Shown here: one piece after another, positions 1 to 8,329 of the stretch
Numbering within the stretch: the stretch's first letter is position 1
Layout: each line of letters begins with the position of its first letter
Assembly: GCA_963698715.1 (NCBI GenBank)
Contig: CAVORW010000003.1
Span: 620,001 to 684,000 of the forward strand
Source: CAWHJB01 sp963698715
GTDB taxonomy: Bacteria; Chloroflexota; Anaerolineae; Anaerolineales; UBA4823
Reading direction: 5' to 3'
DNA: 64,000 nucleotides
Position numbers and translations under genes: made by a program
Notes under the pieces: model-generated
What the model was told of the DNA's origin: nothing
The model's input: the letters and a program-made list of their open reading frames with translations, nothing else
Databases searched by the model: none

Positions 1-105
1 TTTTCCCGCCGATAACCAATTGTAACGTGCCAAATATATTTACTTGCATGCCTGGATCCTTGAAAGTTCAAGTAGCCCGACCGATTAAGAGCTTTTCTGT
101 TGAAG

Positions 106-672
106 CTAGTGTTCGGCCGTTACGACCTGAGGTTGCCTGACCTCGCTCAACTCGGCGATGGCGTCAGCCAGGTGCTGATCGGTGATATTGTAGTCCGCGT
201 TCTCCACCCGCAGACGGTGAGCTGTGCGCATTACGTCTGCGACCGTTTTCCCTTCAGGTGGAATGAATTTATAACAGGCCATCTCAAGCAGCTGCCCGTT
301 TGGATCCCGAAAGTAGATCGAATCCATAAACCCACGGTCAATCGGTCCCGTGTTCTTGATGCCGAGTTTTTTCAAGCGTGCCGCGATCTGAGTATAGGTG
401 GCCCGTGAGACGGTGAACGCTACATGGTGCAAGTTTCCGATATTCTCGGGATTGGGTGCAGGGTCGTTCACCCGTGTCGGCCGGACGAAGAACGTGATCA
501 AGCGCCCATCACCGGGGTCAAAGTACAGATGATTCTCTTCCGGTACGTCCAGGTTGGGCTGTTCAAAGACCAGCGGCATACCGAGTACACCTTGATAAAA
601 ATCGATGATTGCCTGGCGGTTCGAACCGACGAATGTCAGGTGGTGAACACCCTGAGTTTGAATGATGGTCAT
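106..672 (-). CDS. VOC superfamily (glyoxalase/extradiol dioxygenase fold) protein
   Basis: A 188-residue vicinal-oxygen-chelate protein, the fold of glyoxalase I, ring-cleaving dioxygenases and fosfomycin-resistance enzymes. The N-terminal module has the typical His-His-Leu-Thr-Phe strand at residues 10-14. A second strand carries His82/His83, and Glu130 lies in the closing strand after an Asp-Pro-Asn-Gly turn. These His and Glu positions fit the metal ligands of the family. Residues 140-188 are a helical tail. The ATG is preceded by a clear GGAGG, which supports this start. It is transcribed away from the next cluster and stands alone. Substrate cannot be read from the sequence; a metal-dependent lyase or dioxygenase acting on a small molecule is the family expectation. 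Confidence 0.85.
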   Translation of the reverse strand: MTIIQTQGVHHLTFVGSNRQAIIDFYQGVLGMPLVFEQPNLDVPEENHLYFDPGDGRLITFFVRPTRVNDPAPNPENIGNLHHVAFTVSRATYTQIAARLKKLGIKNTGPIDRGFMDSIYFRDPNGQLLEMACYKFIPPEGKTVADVMRTAHRLRVENADYNITDQHLADAIAELSEVRQPQVVTAEH

Positions 673-841
673 AGTAATCCTCCGTTACCAACTCATTAAA
701 TACTGATGATTAGGTCAACTGGCCTTGTAGATCGGCGAGCGGATTGTGATATTCAGCGAGCGTTCAGGTTGCGCGTGGGCTTCACTTCCGCCAAAGATAA
801 CGTATCCGGATGCTTTAAGCCGCTCTTACCCGGTCAGATCG

Positions 842-880
842 ATAGTCTGGCCATTTTCTGGAACCAATTGGCCAGACTAT
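842..880. repeat. Inverted repeat, 12-bp arms
   Basis: The arms ATAGTCTGGCCA (842-853) and TGGCCAGACTAT (869-880) are perfect complements separated by 15 nt. It lies 170 bases upstream of the VOC gene. It could be a terminator for a lost gene or a regulator site; no U-run follows. Confidence 0.5.
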
Positions 881-968
881 ACAGACATAATAACATAAGT
901 CCGGCTGGGATGAAAATGGGGACCTGCTCTTGGAGAATTGGGAAGAAGTGGGGTGGGCCTGCACACAC

Positions 969-1124
969 TTAGAACATGAGTGCGCCTTCCATTGCCAGGA
1001 TCGGTTTATCTACGGCACGGATATTGAAGCCTTGCCGCTTCTCGATTCTGCTGCTGAGTTCGATCTGGAACGTGAGGCCGGGCAGCCCTGGTTGGTACGG
1101 ACCCTCAGCAGCTCTAGAACAGGA
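969..1124 (-). pseudogene. Unidentified C-terminal gene fragment (degenerate)
   Basis: Read on the minus strand, 51 codons from about 1124 to a TAA at 969-971 give a protein-like stretch. It contains PGLPGLTFQIELSSRIEK and then QGFNIRAVDKPILAMEGAL, ending in Met-Phe. There is no start codon or ribosome-binding site and the frame is closed by TGA just upstream, so this looks like the last part of a dead gene. I do not recognise the family. The opposite strand also has an 81-codon frame here, but it is less protein-like. Confidence 0.3.
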
Positions 1125-1202
1125 TCAACAGTTCATCGAGTGAAATCAAGCATATCGGCAATTCAAGTGCGCTAATTCCTCAGCAAAATGCGCAATTATG
1201 GC

Positions 1203-1230
1203 TTGACTTTTTTGCAAAAGCAGCTATGAT
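1203..1230 (+). promoter_or_regulatory. Sigma70-type promoter upstream of the NagB-like gene
   Basis: TTGACT at 1203-1208 and TATGAT at 1225-1230 are separated by 16 bp, inside an AT-rich stretch. The next plus-strand gene starts at 1550, which would leave a leader of about 310 nt. Confidence 0.5.
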
Positions 1231-1549
1231 CAAATTAAAGTTCATCCTATCCACACATTTTGCATGTTCTCAGCAAAAGGGATAGATCAGGCAGCGGATC
1301 AATGATAAATTGCCCAACTATCTTTGCCGGTGGATACCGGAGTCGTTTTCGGTCGATGGAAATTTTTCAAAATCGGCCTGGCGCTCCATGCCTGTCCTGG
1401 AAATGAGACTCGTCGCAGAAGGTACAATGCCAGCCGTTCTCATTTCATCGCCCGACTTGTTTTGGGCACTGGATATTTGAATAGCCCGCTCGCTGGCCCT
1501 GAATTGTCACTTAACCAGGCCCAGCGCGTATAAAAACAACAGGAGAACT

Positions 1550-2407
1550 ATGGACAGCCTCCCCGAATATCTACATCTCCCTGCTGCCGAGCTGGCGCGG
1601 GTCAGTAAAGTGGCCCTGAAGATTCTGCCAGATTTGCCAGCACTTTACCAGCACTTTGCGCGTTCGATCGCCGCTGAAATTCAGGAAAATAACCGTCTGG
1701 GCAACCCCACCCGCTTGATTTTACCGGTTGGGCCGCTGGGACAGTTTCCCATTCTGGCAGGCATTTGCAATCATGAACGGATTTCATGGAAGAATGTTTA
1801 CACGTTCAACATGGATGAGTACTGTGATTGGCAAGGACGTGCGATTCCCGCCAGCCACCCGTTGAGTTTCCGGGGCTACATTCAAAAGTTCTTGTTCGAG
1901 CGTCTTGAACCGGAAATACGTATACCAGGCGCTCAGATCCATTTCCCGGATCCGCTCAATCTGGACTGGATCAGCGAACGTATTCAAGAGGTTGGGGGAA
2001 TCGATACTTGTTATGGCGGCATAGGGTATCATGGGCACATAGCCTTCAATGAGGCGCTAATCTCGCGCTGGCATCAAGTGAGCCCAGATGAATTTCGAAA
2101 TTCCCTCACACGCCTCGTGCAGCTGGAGCCTGAAACGATTGTGATGAACAGCATCCGCTCAACCGGGGGAAACCCAGCGGCGATGCCGCCGATGGCCGTT
2201 ACACTGGGGATGCAAGACATCTATAACGCCCGGCGCATCCGGCTGTACTGCCAGGGTGGCTCATGGCAGCGCACAGTTCTGCGGATTGCCGTACTGGGAG
2301 AAGAAACTGTCCGCTATCCGGTTACTCTTCTGCAGGGGCATCCGGATTATGCTATCTTCACGGACGAAAACACAGCTGTCCCGCCCATCCCGCAAGCAAG
2401 CGCCTGA
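1550..2407 (+). CDS. NagB-fold glucosamine-6-phosphate isomerase/deaminase-like protein
   Basis: A 285-residue protein of the NagB/6-phosphogluconolactonase fold. Two family signatures are clear: FNMDEY at 86-91, holding the Asp equivalent to E. coli NagB Asp72, and GGIGYHGHIAFNE at 156-168, the catalytic loop. In true deaminases this loop reads G-x-D-G-H; here the Asp equivalent to NagB Asp141 is His161, while the catalytic His163 is kept. The enzyme may therefore act on a different sugar phosphate or work differently. AGGAGA precedes the ATG. It is followed after 9 bp by an SDR epimerase, then a DeoR regulator and a GH3 hexosaminidase, so a role in amino-sugar use is a reasonable inference. 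Confidence 0.8.
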   Translation: MDSLPEYLHLPAAELARVSKVALKILPDLPALYQHFARSIAAEIQENNRLGNPTRLILPVGPLGQFPILAGICNHERISWKNVYTFNMDEYCDWQGRAIPASHPLSFRGYIQKFLFERLEPEIRIPGAQIHFPDPLNLDWISERIQEVGGIDTCYGGIGYHGHIAFNEALISRWHQVSPDEFRNSLTRLVQLEPETIVMNSIRSTGGNPAAMPPMAVTLGMQDIYNARRIRLYCQGGSWQRTVLRIAVLGEETVRYPVTLLQGHPDYAIFTDENTAVPPIPQASA

Positions 2408-2416
2408 GAGGATGAT

Positions 2417-3421
2417 ATGAAAGTATTAATCATTGGTGGAACTGGTCAGATCAGCCGGGAAATCGCCCGGCTTGCCCTAACAGCCGGGGATGAATTGACG
2501 CTGTATCACCGGGGCAAGACACAAGTAAGCTCTTTGGCTGGATGTCAAACCATCCTGGGTGACCGGCAGGATGTCGCGAACTTCGAGTTGCAGATGAAGT
2601 CAGCTGGCACTTATGATTGTGTCATTGATATGGTGTGTTATCAGCCAGAGGAAGCCGAGAGTCTTGTTCGAGCTTTCGCAGGACGCATCGGGCAGTTAAT
2701 TCTGTGCAGCACGGCCGCAGTTTATCAGCGTCCCGCCAGCCGCTACCCCATTACTGAAACCGAGCTGCTTAAACCGGTCAGCCCGTACGGGCGGGATAAA
2801 GCGCGCTGCGAGCATGTTCTCATGGCCGCCCAGGAAAGGGGCGATTTAAACGTAACCATCCTCCGGCCGGCTAATACTTATGGGCCGGGGGGCGACCTGA
2901 TTTATACCCTCGGGTGGGGCAATACTTTTCTGGATCGGATCCGCAAAGGGAAAGCACTGGTATCACCGGGAGATGGCTCCAGCCTGCGCGCCCACTGCCA
3001 TGCCGCAGATGTTGCCCGGGCTTTTGTGTCGGCCGCGGGCAACGTGCGAAGCTTTGGACAGGCTTATCACGTCACGGGAGAGGAATGGCTGACCTGGGAT
3101 CGCTACTTTGGTACGATTGCCGAAGTGATGGGAGTGCCGCTTCCACGGCTGGTTCATATCCCTTGCGAAGTGTTATATGCCATGGCCCCGGATCGTTTGG
3201 CAGACGTAGTAGAAAATTATCAGTTCAACAATATTTTCGATAATCAGGCGGCTCGCATCGATCTGGATTTCCGCTACAATATAAAATTTACGGATGGCGT
3301 GCGCCAGACGATTGACTGGCTGGAAAAGAATCAGCGCATCCAGAACAGTGATGAAGAACCTTTCGACGACGCCATCATCCAGGCCTGGGACCTGCGCCAG
3401 GCCGGATATCCACTAAAGTAA
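2417..3421 (+). CDS. NAD-dependent epimerase/dehydratase (extended SDR)
   Basis: A 334-residue extended short-chain dehydrogenase/reductase. The nucleotide-binding turn is GGTGQIS at 7-13, a variant of GGTGxxG with Ser in the last position. The catalytic pair is Tyr124 and Lys128 (SPYGRDK), with Ser/Thr 98-99 before it. The C-terminal half resembles sugar-nucleotide epimerases and the chloroplast-RNA-binding NAD epimerase subgroup. Spacing of 9 bp from the NagB-like gene and a GAGAGG ribosome-binding site support co-transcription. The substrate is unknown, probably an NDP-sugar or sugar. Its stop codon overlaps by 9 bp the 3' end of an aminotransferase remnant on the other strand. Confidence 0.82.
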   Translation: MKVLIIGGTGQISREIARLALTAGDELTLYHRGKTQVSSLAGCQTILGDRQDVANFELQMKSAGTYDCVIDMVCYQPEEAESLVRAFAGRIGQLILCSTAAVYQRPASRYPITETELLKPVSPYGRDKARCEHVLMAAQERGDLNVTILRPANTYGPGGDLIYTLGWGNTFLDRIRKGKALVSPGDGSSLRAHCHAADVARAFVSAAGNVRSFGQAYHVTGEEWLTWDRYFGTIAEVMGVPLPRLVHIPCEVLYAMAPDRLADVVENYQFNNIFDNQAARIDLDFRYNIKFTDGVRQTIDWLEKNQRIQNSDEEPFDDAIIQAWDLRQAGYPLK

Positions 3422-3649
3422 GTCTTTGCGCTGTTCATATTTCTTGGTGATCGCATCGACAATATCCTGCCTATCGGTCTCATCACCCAGCAAAAGGGGT
3501 TGAGCCAACCAGCAAGCTTCCCGGCAGGAATGCTCACTGACCGGGCATGCGACCTGCGCATAATCCGGGTACTGGTACTCGGCATTCAAGGCTTCCAGAA
3601 ATGTGATGCGTGGCAAGCCTTCGAAGGACAGAGGGTCGTACCGAAAAAA
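3413..3649 (-). pseudogene. Remnant of a DegT/DnrJ/EryC1-family aminotransferase (C-terminus)
   Basis: On the minus strand this stretch encodes FRYDPLSFEGLPRITFLEAL, then directly CPVSEHSCREACWLAQPLLL followed by GDETDRQDIVDAI, and ends at TAG (3413-3415). These are typical C-terminal segments of PLP-dependent sugar aminotransferases of the DegT family. The 20-30 residues that normally separate the two segments (the Gly-Tyr...Pro-Leu-Tyr region) are missing, as is the whole N-terminal two thirds. The homology stops at about 3649, beside the DeoR ribosome-binding site. It is therefore a deleted gene, not a coding sequence. Confidence 0.7.
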
Positions 3650-3665
3650 ATTTAGGGAAAATAAG

Positions 3666-4430
3666 ATGAGCAAAAGAGACGACCAGATCATCGAGCTTGT
3701 CCATAGGCATGGCGAGCTTTCAGTCCAGGAACTCAGCGATTTGCTGGGAATTTCAGCATCAACCGTGCGGCGTGACCTGGTTTCGGTCAGCGATCACCGT
3801 TTCATCAATCGGATTCACGGTGGGGTAGCGCTGGCGACTGTCATCCAATACGACAACTTATGCGTAAACCGGGTCGCGATTGATCCGCGCGAAGTTCGCA
3901 GCATTGCCCTGCAGGCTGCTGAGCTGATCCACCCGGGCGATGTGATCGGGTTAAGTGGGGGAGAGATCTGCACCTACCTCGGGTTGTTGCTCCGCTTGAA
4001 GCAGGATATTACCATCGTGACCAATGCGGTCAATCTGGCTGCCGAGCTGGTGTGCCTGCCGGGGATCCAGGTACGCTTGACCGGCGGGAATCTGAATTCC
4101 GGATCTTTTGAGTTGATTGGTAAAGGCTTGAGGCCCAGCCTGGATGGCGTCCACATCCAGAAATTTTTTCTCGGCACCGACGGGCTTTCAGTGGACAACG
4201 GTGTGACGGGCCATGATGAAGCTGAGGCAACCGCCTCTCGTGACTTAATGACCCAGACAGCCTCCAATATCGTGCTGGCTGATAGCCGCAAATTCAAGAG
4301 GACCAGCTTTGCTCAAGTAGCCCCTTTGTCCTCGTTCCATACCGTGATCACGACGGAGCTTGTGCCTGATAGTATTCTGGCAGAATTTCAGCAAGCGGGT
4401 ATCGAGACGATCATTGCGCCATTGGTTTAA
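3666..4430 (+). CDS. DeoR/GlpR-family transcriptional regulator
   Basis: A 254-residue sugar-responsive repressor. Residues 5-57 form a DeoR-type winged helix-turn-helix (LSVQELSDLLGISASTVRRD), and the remainder is the DeoRC sensor domain, which binds phosphorylated sugars in family members. The ATG at 3666 is chosen over one at 3603 because AGGGAAAA lies just before it and the protein then starts with the standard MSKRDDQIIEL leader; the longer version would read through the aminotransferase remnant. It lies between the sugar isomerase/epimerase pair and the GH3 hexosaminidase and probably controls them in response to a sugar phosphate. Confidence 0.88.
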   Translation: MSKRDDQIIELVHRHGELSVQELSDLLGISASTVRRDLVSVSDHRFINRIHGGVALATVIQYDNLCVNRVAIDPREVRSIALQAAELIHPGDVIGLSGGEICTYLGLLLRLKQDITIVTNAVNLAAELVCLPGIQVRLTGGNLNSGSFELIGKGLRPSLDGVHIQKFFLGTDGLSVDNGVTGHDEAEATASRDLMTQTASNIVLADSRKFKRTSFAQVAPLSSFHTVITTELVPDSILAEFQQAGIETIIAPLV

Positions 4431-4799
4431 TCCAGATCGTTTGCATGGGCAGGATCCATTCGTTCCGGTTTTATTCGCATGCCAATTGAGTAAGGGTTCA
4501 TCTCCAAGGCAGTTACGGATATTCTATCAATCCATCCAAACCCACTAAAAAAAGGAGCCGACCATAAGCAGCTGTTATGCGCATCGCCCTGATGAATTTT
4601 CAGCCTACCGCCCCTTTAAATTCAATCTGCTTAAACCCATGCGGCTTTGTGCAATCCCGTTGCCAGGGAATTGGCTGATCTTGTCTGGTTCAGCTTCATC
4701 CCAATGTACCCCTATCTACCACAGAAATTTCTGCGCTATTACTGCCATTAAATATTATGAAAAGCCCAGGTAAATCGTCTGTCCTTAAAAATTCCTATT
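4431..4799. other. Intergenic region between regulator and GH3 gene
   Basis: About 370 bases. It contains an AAAGGAG motif at about 4551 with a 33-codon frame starting at ATG 4577 that has no recognisable family. No terminator or strong promoter is evident. I see nothing else I can name. Confidence 0.5.
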
Positions 4800-6683
4800 A
4801 TGATTGACCAAACCGGTGGTTTTAAATTGAAAGTGCGCCAGCTTGTTCCAATCCTGGCTGGTTTCTCTGGATGTGTAATGCTGGTATTGTTCGGCTGGTT
4901 TCTGTATCTCAGCCAAGGAAATGAGCGTGCCAATCTTACCCCACTTAAAGATAACCCCGTACAGGAAGTTGCCCCACAAGCAGGCAGGCAGCCAGCCATG
5001 CGCGATGGTATGCTCAACGCCTATCTGCCAGCAATTTCCAGCCAAAATGATGTTTTACGGGTGGAACTCAGTTTATCTGCCCAGGATTGGGTAAATCAGA
5101 CTTTAGCAGAAATGAACCCTGAGGAGAAAATAGGCCAGCTGATCATCACGGGTGTGCCTGGTATCGAGATGAGTGAAGAGACCTGCCTAAGCCTGCAGGA
5201 GCAGCAGCCGGCCGGGGTCACCTTCCAATGGGACAACGTGATCAATCCTGAACAGATGCGGGCTTATATCTTGGGTATTGGCAATTGCCTGGCAGAAGTG
5301 GGTGCGCCGCCGCCGTTTTTTGCTCTGGCGCACGAAGGCGAGTACGTTCAGCGCTTCGATGACTCTGCGACCACCTTCCCGGCTGCCCTGGCAATCAGCG
5401 CCGCGGGAGATCCGCAAAATGGTTACCGGATTGGAAAAGCTGCCGGCCAGGAGCTGGCCTACAGCGGGTTAAACATGGTTTTTGCGCCGGTTGCGGATGT
5501 GCTGCTGAACTATGACAATGATGTCATCAGCCAGCGCACATTTGGCAGCTCGCCTGAGCTGGTCAGCGATTATGTGGCCGGATTCGTTCGGGGCTATCTG
5601 GAAAGCGGCGTTATGCCAGTTCTCAAGCATTTCCCTGGCCATGGTGGTGTGGCTCAAGATTCACATAAAGAATTACCAGTGGATCCGGCTGATCAGTTTC
5701 TCTTAGAGCGGGCTTATCTGCCCCCATTTCAGGCCGGGCTGGATGCAGGCAGCCTGGTTGTAATGCTGAGCCACGTAGCCTACCCAGCCATCAGTGGTCA
5801 TGAGCTTCCGGCCACTTTTTCCCCGAGGGTGTTAGACCTGCTGCGCAGCCAGATGGAGTTCCCCGGCGTGATCATGAGCGACCATATGGATATGCGGGCC
5901 GCCACCAGCTTTTTCTCGGTGGATCAGGCTTCCTATAAGGCTGTTGAAGCCGGGGTCGATTTGCTGCTGCTGAATAAGCCGGATAAAGCCAGAGAAGCGT
6001 ACATCCGCCTGCTGGAATCTTACCAGAAGGGTAAATTGTCCTCCGAGCGATTGGATTGGGCAGCCAGGCGGGTATTGAGCGTCAAAGCCTCCCTGGGCTT
6101 AAATCGGAAGCCTGCCCCACTGCCTGAACCGGATTGGGATGCCCATCAAGAGCTGGCCCGCCAGATCGGTTACCAGGCCGTGACACTTTACCGCAACCAG
6201 GAGCGTGTCATCCCTATCCCCCCAGATTTGCAGCAGGTGCTGATCGCTGGAACCGTCGACGACGAATTCAGTTTTTATGAGGATAGTTTAAAACCAGCTC
6301 TGGAACAGGCTGGCTTTGAAGTGGGGATTGCTCCATTTACTCTGGCTGATAAAGGCCCCAGCGGCAGCGAGGAGCTGCTGACCGAGATTGGCAGCCAAGC
6401 GGATCACGCCGATGTGATCGTTGTGTTTACCTACCAGGCCTATCTCCTCTCTCTTACCCAGGAGGACGATTGGCAAAAGCAGTTGGTGGCGAGGTTGCAA
6501 GCCTCCGGAAAACCCGTGATCGTGGTCGCCTTGCGGTCGCCCACCGACGTGCTGGCATTTCCGGAGATAAAAAATTACCTGGCTTCATTTGGGACAACCG
6601 CGGGACAGCGCCAGGCAATCGTCGATATCCTGGTCCACGGGCAACCCGCCCAGGGCACCAACCCACTGACCGAGTTGAAATAA
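4800..6683 (+). CDS. GH3-family beta-N-acetylhexosaminidase-like glycosidase, membrane anchored
   Basis: A 627-residue protein. Residues 11-38 form one hydrophobic segment, so the enzyme is anchored in the membrane with its catalytic part outside. The GH3 TIM-barrel spans about 100-430. KHFPGH at 276-281 and Asp287-Ser288-His289 form the NagZ-type acid/base loop, and SDHMDM at 360-365 contains the likely nucleophile Asp361. These are NagZ hallmarks, rather than those of beta-glucosidase-type GH3 enzymes. Residues 440-627 are a second alpha/beta domain as in longer GH3 proteins. The expected role is release of N-acetylhexosamine from peptidoglycan or chitin-like chains, which fits the nearby NagB-like gene. 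No good ribosome-binding site precedes the ATG, so the exact start is uncertain. Confidence 0.85.
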   Translation: MIDQTGGFKLKVRQLVPILAGFSGCVMLVLFGWFLYLSQGNERANLTPLKDNPVQEVAPQAGRQPAMRDGMLNAYLPAISSQNDVLRVELSLSAQDWVNQTLAEMNPEEKIGQLIITGVPGIEMSEETCLSLQEQQPAGVTFQWDNVINPEQMRAYILGIGNCLAEVGAPPPFFALAHEGEYVQRFDDSATTFPAALAISAAGDPQNGYRIGKAAGQELAYSGLNMVFAPVADVLLNYDNDVISQRTFGSSPELVSDYVAGFVRGYLESGVMPVLKHFPGHGGVAQDSHKELPVDPADQFLLERAYLPPFQAGLDAGSLVVMLSHVAYPAISGHELPATFSPRVLDLLRSQMEFPGVIMSDHMDMRAATSFFSVDQASYKAVEAGVDLLLLNKPDKAREAYIRLLESYQKGKLSSERLDWAARRVLSVKASLGLNRKPAPLPEPDWDAHQELARQIGYQAVTLYRNQERVIPIPPDLQQVLIAGTVDDEFSFYEDSLKPALEQAGFEVGIAPFTLADKGPSGSEELLTEIGSQADHADVIVVFTYQAYLLSLTQEDDWQKQLVARLQASGKPVIVVALRSPTDVLAFPEIKNYLASFGTTAGQRQAIVDILVHGQPAQGTNPLTELK

Positions 6684-6724
6684 CGGTCAAGGCTGGAACC
6701 GCGAATGGGTTATGGGTGTGCGAT

Positions 6725-6743
6725 AAGTGGCGAGGCCACTTTT
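6725..6743 (+). terminator. Probable terminator after the GH3 gene
   Basis: Stem AAGTGGC (6725-6731), loop GAG, GCCACTT (6735-6741), followed by T. It lies 42 nt after the GH3 stop codon. The stem is short and the T-run brief, so it is a moderate candidate. Confidence 0.45.
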
Positions 6744-6817
6744 CACTCCCGAAAATTTATCTCCTGCTGGTGTTGGAAGCCCTGCCGGCTGCGTCTTTGT
6801 TAATGCCGCGGTAACGA

Positions 6818-6846
6818 TTGACACCCTTGGAATTTAACTCTATACT
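6818..6846 (+). promoter_or_regulatory. Sigma70-type promoter for the lipoprotein gene
   Basis: A consensus TTGACA at 6818-6823 and TATACT at 6841-6846 are separated by exactly 17 bp. The lipoprotein gene begins at 6989, giving a leader of about 135 nt. Confidence 0.7.
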
Positions 6847-6988
6847 TTTAGTAGAGACGGCAGCACTGCCCAGGTCATCCGCGCGCTGCAATTAACAATG
6901 GGAACCCAGAATTGGGGGGATTTTCCGGCTGATCTGCTCTTGGGTAGACGAACTTGCCGCGCCTCCCCGCCAGGTAAGGAGAACATCG

Positions 6989-8116
6989 ATGAATTTAACC
7001 CGGCGTCCATCTCGCTCCGATCGTTCAAGCCTCTATCCACCCTGCCTGATCTTATTGCTTGTGCTGATAACCGGCCTGGCGTCGTGTAACATGCCCTCAA
7101 CAGGGATGAATGGTGACGCCAGCGGCACAAAGGCTGCTCTCGACGTTCAGGCAACCATGCAGGCTCAGCAAGCTCAACAATATATAGATGCGACCCGCTC
7201 AGCGGCTGATGCCACCCGCATCGCACAGGAGGTTCAGGCGACCCTGGTTGCACAGCAAGCTACCCAGCTTGCCGAACAAAGCCTCCAACTGTCAGATCAA
7301 GCAACCGGGCAGGCCGCGGCTGCCCTGCAGCCGCCCGCAGCACTTCCAACCGACACGCCGGTTCTGCCTACCGAAGCGCCTCCGCCAACTGCCGCCGAAC
7401 CCACTGAGATTCCGCCTACGCCCACCCAAGACGTCACTGCCCTCTTAAAGGAAGCTAAGATTTTGCTGTTTGAAGACATGGCAGGAAAATATGAGGTGCG
7501 GTATGTCCGCAATGCGCTGGATACGCTGGGTCTTCGATATACCGACTTGGGCGACGCCTCCGGTGATTTCAAGGCCCAACTTCTGTCTGGCACAGATTGG
7601 GACCTGATCATCAGCGCCTCTGAGTCGCGGAGCAAGGTGCAAGGTGAGTTCTTCGTTTATCTGCTGGATGAAATCAACAAAGGGACTGCGGTCATCATCG
7701 AGATTTGGAACCTGGACGACATTGGAGGCGGCAAGTTCAGCTCAATCATGACCAAATGTGGCCTCTCTTTTCAGGCGGATTGGTTTAATCCCAAGTCTCC
7801 ATCACTGTGGTGGCTGGCACCCGAACACCCGGTATTTCATGAGCCTAATGAGGGCATGTCGCTGGTGAATTACCTGGGGTACTGGGTCGGTGATGCCGGC
7901 GACCTGATCCGGCTTTCGCCCGGAAGCGATTCGGTTCTGCTGGCTGGCAATATTGCTACCGAGAAACAGCGCTATGGCACCCTGGCAGCCTGCCTTGATG
8001 GGCGGGTGATCATCCAGACTTTCTCGTCGCATGACTACCATCAGGAGGATGTCGAGCGGTTATGGATGAACTATATTCAGAATGCATTGATGGCTCACTT
8101 TGCGATCGGAAATTAA
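6989..8116 (+). CDS. Lipoprotein with Ala/Gln/Thr-rich stalk and Pro/Thr-rich linker
   Basis: A 375-residue exported lipoprotein. A basic N-terminus and hydrophobic segment end in the lipobox Leu-Ala-Ser-Cys with Cys33. Residues 47-110 are a helix-prone stalk built on Ala, Gln and Thr (units such as QATMQAQQAQQ and QATLVAQQATQ). Residues 112-146 are a Pro/Thr-rich linker (TDTPVLPTEAPPPT). The C-terminal domain, about 148-375, has alternating strands and helices that suggest a class-I glutamine amidotransferase/ThuA-like fold, but no catalytic triad is evident. AAGGAG precedes the ATG. This build is common in surface lipoproteins of Anaerolineae. Function is unknown. Confidence 0.8.
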   Translation: MNLTRRPSRSDRSSLYPPCLILLLVLITGLASCNMPSTGMNGDASGTKAALDVQATMQAQQAQQYIDATRSAADATRIAQEVQATLVAQQATQLAEQSLQLSDQATGQAAAALQPPAALPTDTPVLPTEAPPPTAAEPTEIPPTPTQDVTALLKEAKILLFEDMAGKYEVRYVRNALDTLGLRYTDLGDASGDFKAQLLSGTDWDLIISASESRSKVQGEFFVYLLDEINKGTAVIIEIWNLDDIGGGKFSSIMTKCGLSFQADWFNPKSPSLWWLAPEHPVFHEPNEGMSLVNYLGYWVGDAGDLIRLSPGSDSVLLAGNIATEKQRYGTLAACLDGRVIIQTFSSHDYHQEDVERLWMNYIQNALMAHFAIGN

Positions 8117-8175
8117 TGCGCATAGATTCGCCATCGATCGCTACCTGGGGTATTAAGAGTTAATTGTATTGGATG

Positions 8176-8212
8176 TGGTTGTTTGGTCGGGCGAACCCCG
8201 ACCAAACAACCA
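8176..8212. terminator. Long perfect hairpin after the lipoprotein gene
   Basis: Two 16-nt arms (8176-8191 and 8197-8212) are perfectly complementary around a 5-nt loop (CGAAC). It lies 60 nt past the lipoprotein stop codon. No U-run follows, so it differs from a textbook intrinsic terminator, but position and stability suggest transcription termination or mRNA 3'-end protection. Confidence 0.65.
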
Positions 8213-8329
8213 TATTTACTCCTGAACCGCGAAACTCCTAACTATTCTAACTTTACCGGGTCTCATGCGCCGAGTGCCAGGCCGGCCGTGGTCTGGTAGT
8301 AGCAGGGATTGACCTCCAGGAGGCAGCAA

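Larger units (their letters stand above)
673..1549. other. Long intergenic region between VOC gene and NagB-like gene
   Basis: Almost 880 bases without a convincing intact gene. It holds a 12-bp inverted repeat with a 15-nt spacer (842-853 with 869-880), a short degenerate coding fragment on the minus strand (969-1124), and a good promoter (1203-1230). The rest, especially 1130-1330, is AT-rich compared with the neighbours. Short open frames on the plus strand have no recognisable family. Confidence 0.6.

Noticed and set aside
3603..3665. Longer start for the DeoR regulator at 3603
   Set aside because: The added residues are translated from the aminotransferase remnant and no ribosome-binding site precedes them.
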